This document shows positions 5,794-6,952 of a stretch of DNA of 6,952 nt, in pieces. The notes under the pieces were generated by a model that saw only the letters and a list, made by a program, of their open reading frames with translations, did no database searches and had not been told where the DNA came from. Both the position numbers and the translations under genes were made by a program. This DNA comes from an uncultured bacterium (GTDB lineage Bacteria; Bacillota_I; Bacilli_A; RFN20; CAG-826). The stretch is from contig CASEST010000040.1 in NCBI GenBank assembly GCA_949290725.1, forward strand, positions 1-6,952, in the 5' to 3' direction. The stretch's first letter is position 1. Each line of letters starts with the position of its first letter.

Positions 5794-6952
5794 CAAAGGA
5801 ACAAGCTAATAAAGAAGTTGAAAAAATTTTAAAGGCTAAAGACGCTGTTGATGAAAATTCTGAAGATGAAGAAATTGAAAGCTTAGAGTCGATATTAAAA
5901 AAATTTGTTAAAGAAAATAGTGATACAAAAATCATAGATCAAGATGAATTTGTTGAAGCTGTTAAAAGATTTGATTTGACTGATAGTGATATTGATTCTA
6001 TTTTTCAATACTTTACATCTTTAGGTTATACTTTAGAGAGTCGCGACGAGGATGACATTGATTTTGATGAAGCGGCAATGCAAGAAATCGAAAATGATGG
6101 TTACGATGATGATGATTTTGATGATGATACCACTGATGAAGAGAGTATTAGCTTAAACGATATCGATTCTTTAGCACTTAATGATGTTAAAGTAAATGAT
6201 AGTGTTAAATTATATTTAAAAGAAATTGGTCGTGTACCACTTTTAGATGCTGATGAAGAAAAACAATTAGCTGTCGAAATTTTAAAAGGTAATCAAAAGG
6301 CAAAGGATAAGTTAATCACTGCTAATTTAAGACTTGTTGTTTCGATTGCTAAGCATTATTTGGGAAGAGGTATGCCTTTATTAGACTTGATTGATGAAGG
6401 TAATATGGGCTTAATAAAAGCTGTTGATAAATTTGATTATACCAAGGGCTTCAAATTTTCTACATATGCTACTTGGTGGATTAGGCAAGCGATTACAAGA
6501 GCAATCGCAGATCAAGCAAGAACTATTCGAATTCCTGTTCATATGGTTGACACAATTAATAAAATAACTCGTGTTCAACGTCAACTTACTCAAGAATTAG
6601 GTCGTGAACCAACTGCTGAAGAAATTTCTGAAAAAATGGATGGAGTATTGAGCCCAGCTAAAATTCGCGAAATTCAAAGAATTGCATTAGAACCAGTTTC
6701 TTTAGAATCTCCAATTGGTGAAGAAGATGATTCACATCTTGGCGATTTTGTTGAGGACAAAGACAGCCTTTCTCCAACTGAATTTACTTCAAAAGCCATG
6801 TTGCGAGAAGCGCTTTATGATGTAATGAGTAACTTAACCGAAAGGGAAGAAAGAGTTTTAAAATTAAGATATGGCTTAGATGACAATAAACCACGAACAC
6901 TCGAAGAAGTTGGCAAAGAATTCGGGGTTACTCGTGAAAGAATAAGACAAAT
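5769..6952 (+). CDS. rpoD: Primary RNA polymerase sigma factor (RpoD/SigA), 3' end cut by window
   Basis: This housekeeping sigma factor directs RNA polymerase to -10/-35 promoters. The window holds 394 full codons; by comparison with SigA about 20 C-terminal residues are missing. There is no stop before the edge, so this is truncation by the window and not a broken gene. Region 1.1 (about 36-90) is followed by an acidic Asp/Glu stretch (93-125, with two GAT-codon runs at 6105-6128). Region 1.2 has LYLKEIGRVPLL (148-159). Region 2 has NLRLVVSIA (186-194), LDLIDEGNMGLIKAVDKFD (205-223) and the -10-melting STYATWWIRQAITRA (231-245). Region 3 follows RTIRIPVHM (251-259). Region 4.1 is LTEREERVLKLRYGL (356-370), and the -35-binding helix-turn-helix TLEEVGKEFGVTRERIRQ (377-394) is cut near its end. 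It is the last visible gene of the glyS-dnaG-rpoD block, and the promoter at 2448-2475 fits its expected specificity. Confidence 0.98.
   Translation, partial: MAKGQKKLTKEQANKEVEKILKAKDAVDENSEDEEIESLESILKKFVKENSDTKIIDQDEFVEAVKRFDLTDSDIDSIFQYFTSLGYTLESRDEDDIDFDEAAMQEIENDGYDDDDFDDDTTDEESISLNDIDSLALNDVKVNDSVKLYLKEIGRVPLLDADEEKQLAVEILKGNQKAKDKLITANLRLVVSIAKHYLGRGMPLLDLIDEGNMGLIKAVDKFDYTKGFKFSTYATWWIRQAITRAIADQARTIRIPVHMVDTINKITRVQRQLTQELGREPTAEEISEKMDGVLSPAKIREIQRIALEPVSLESPIGEEDDSHLGDFVEDKDSLSPTEFTSKAMLREALYDVMSNLTEREERVLKLRYGLDDNKPRTLEEVGKEFGVTRERIRQ

Noticed and set aside
5723..5935. Open frame of 70 codons, minus strand, Ser/Phe/Leu-rich, across the dnaG-rpoD junction
   Set aside because: The Ser/Phe/Leu-rich translation is what GAA/AAA-rich coding gives in reverse. 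It is not a membrane peptide gene.
5976..6004. TTGACT-17-TATTTT promoter-like pair inside rpoD
   Set aside because: It lies within coding sequence already 200 bp into rpoD, with a poor -10. Such matches are frequent by chance in DNA this AT-rich.
6096..6128. GAT-codon repeats considered as a microsatellite or regulatory repeat
   Set aside because: They encode the acidic Asp-rich segment expected after region 1.1 of primary sigma factors. The tract is short and explained by the protein.
6411..6593. Open frame of 60 codons on the minus strand in rpoD
   Set aside because: It is antisense to sigma region 2 and lacks any supporting signal.

Overview
This window is a compact, very AT-rich stretch of a low-GC Bacillota chromosome. 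The likely source is a reduced-genome member of the Bacilli / Erysipelotrichia / RF39 / Acholeplasma-like branch. Three things point there: the gene order, which is a slimmed version of the Bacillus cluster ybeY-dgkA-cdd-era-recO-glyQ-glyS-dnaG-sigA; the strong preference for A/T at third codon positions and for AGA arginine codons; and the single-chain (alpha2) glycyl-tRNA synthetase. Tryptophans are read from TGG in full-length glyS, dnaG and rpoD, and recO ends at a TGA. The standard bacterial code (table 11) therefore fits, and the Mycoplasma/Spiroplasma TGA=Trp code does not. The genus cannot be told from the sequence.

Layout: all genes lie on the + strand in two blocks. Block 1 (95-2432) holds a fused ybeY-cdd gene, era and recO, joined by two TAATG stop/start overlaps. 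A 66-bp gap follows, carrying a near-consensus sigma-A promoter (TTGACG, 16 bp, TATAAT). Block 2 (2499 to the window end) holds glyS, dnaG and rpoD/sigA, joined by overlaps of 20 and 25 bp. rpoD runs off the right edge about 20 residues before its expected end. Nearly every base is coding. The only non-coding stretches are 1-94, which is G-free from 30 to 94, and 2433-2498.

Functionally, block 1 combines ribosome maturation (YbeY and Era both act on 16S rRNA / 30S assembly), pyrimidine salvage (Cdd) and recombinational repair (RecO). Block 2 is a form of the macromolecular-synthesis operon, linking glycine charging (GlyRS), replication priming (DnaG) and transcription initiation (the primary sigma factor). 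Each internal junction is overlapping or coupled.

I found no cryptic mobile element, CRISPR array, RNA gene or novel multi-gene system; this is a housekeeping region. The points worth a second look are the in-frame YbeY-Cdd fusion with an internal Shine-Dalgarno/ATG, the G-free leader that allows no Shine-Dalgarno and puts a TATAAT at leaderless distance, the short cysteine-free RecO, and the one-residue insertion in the DnaG zinc ribbon.
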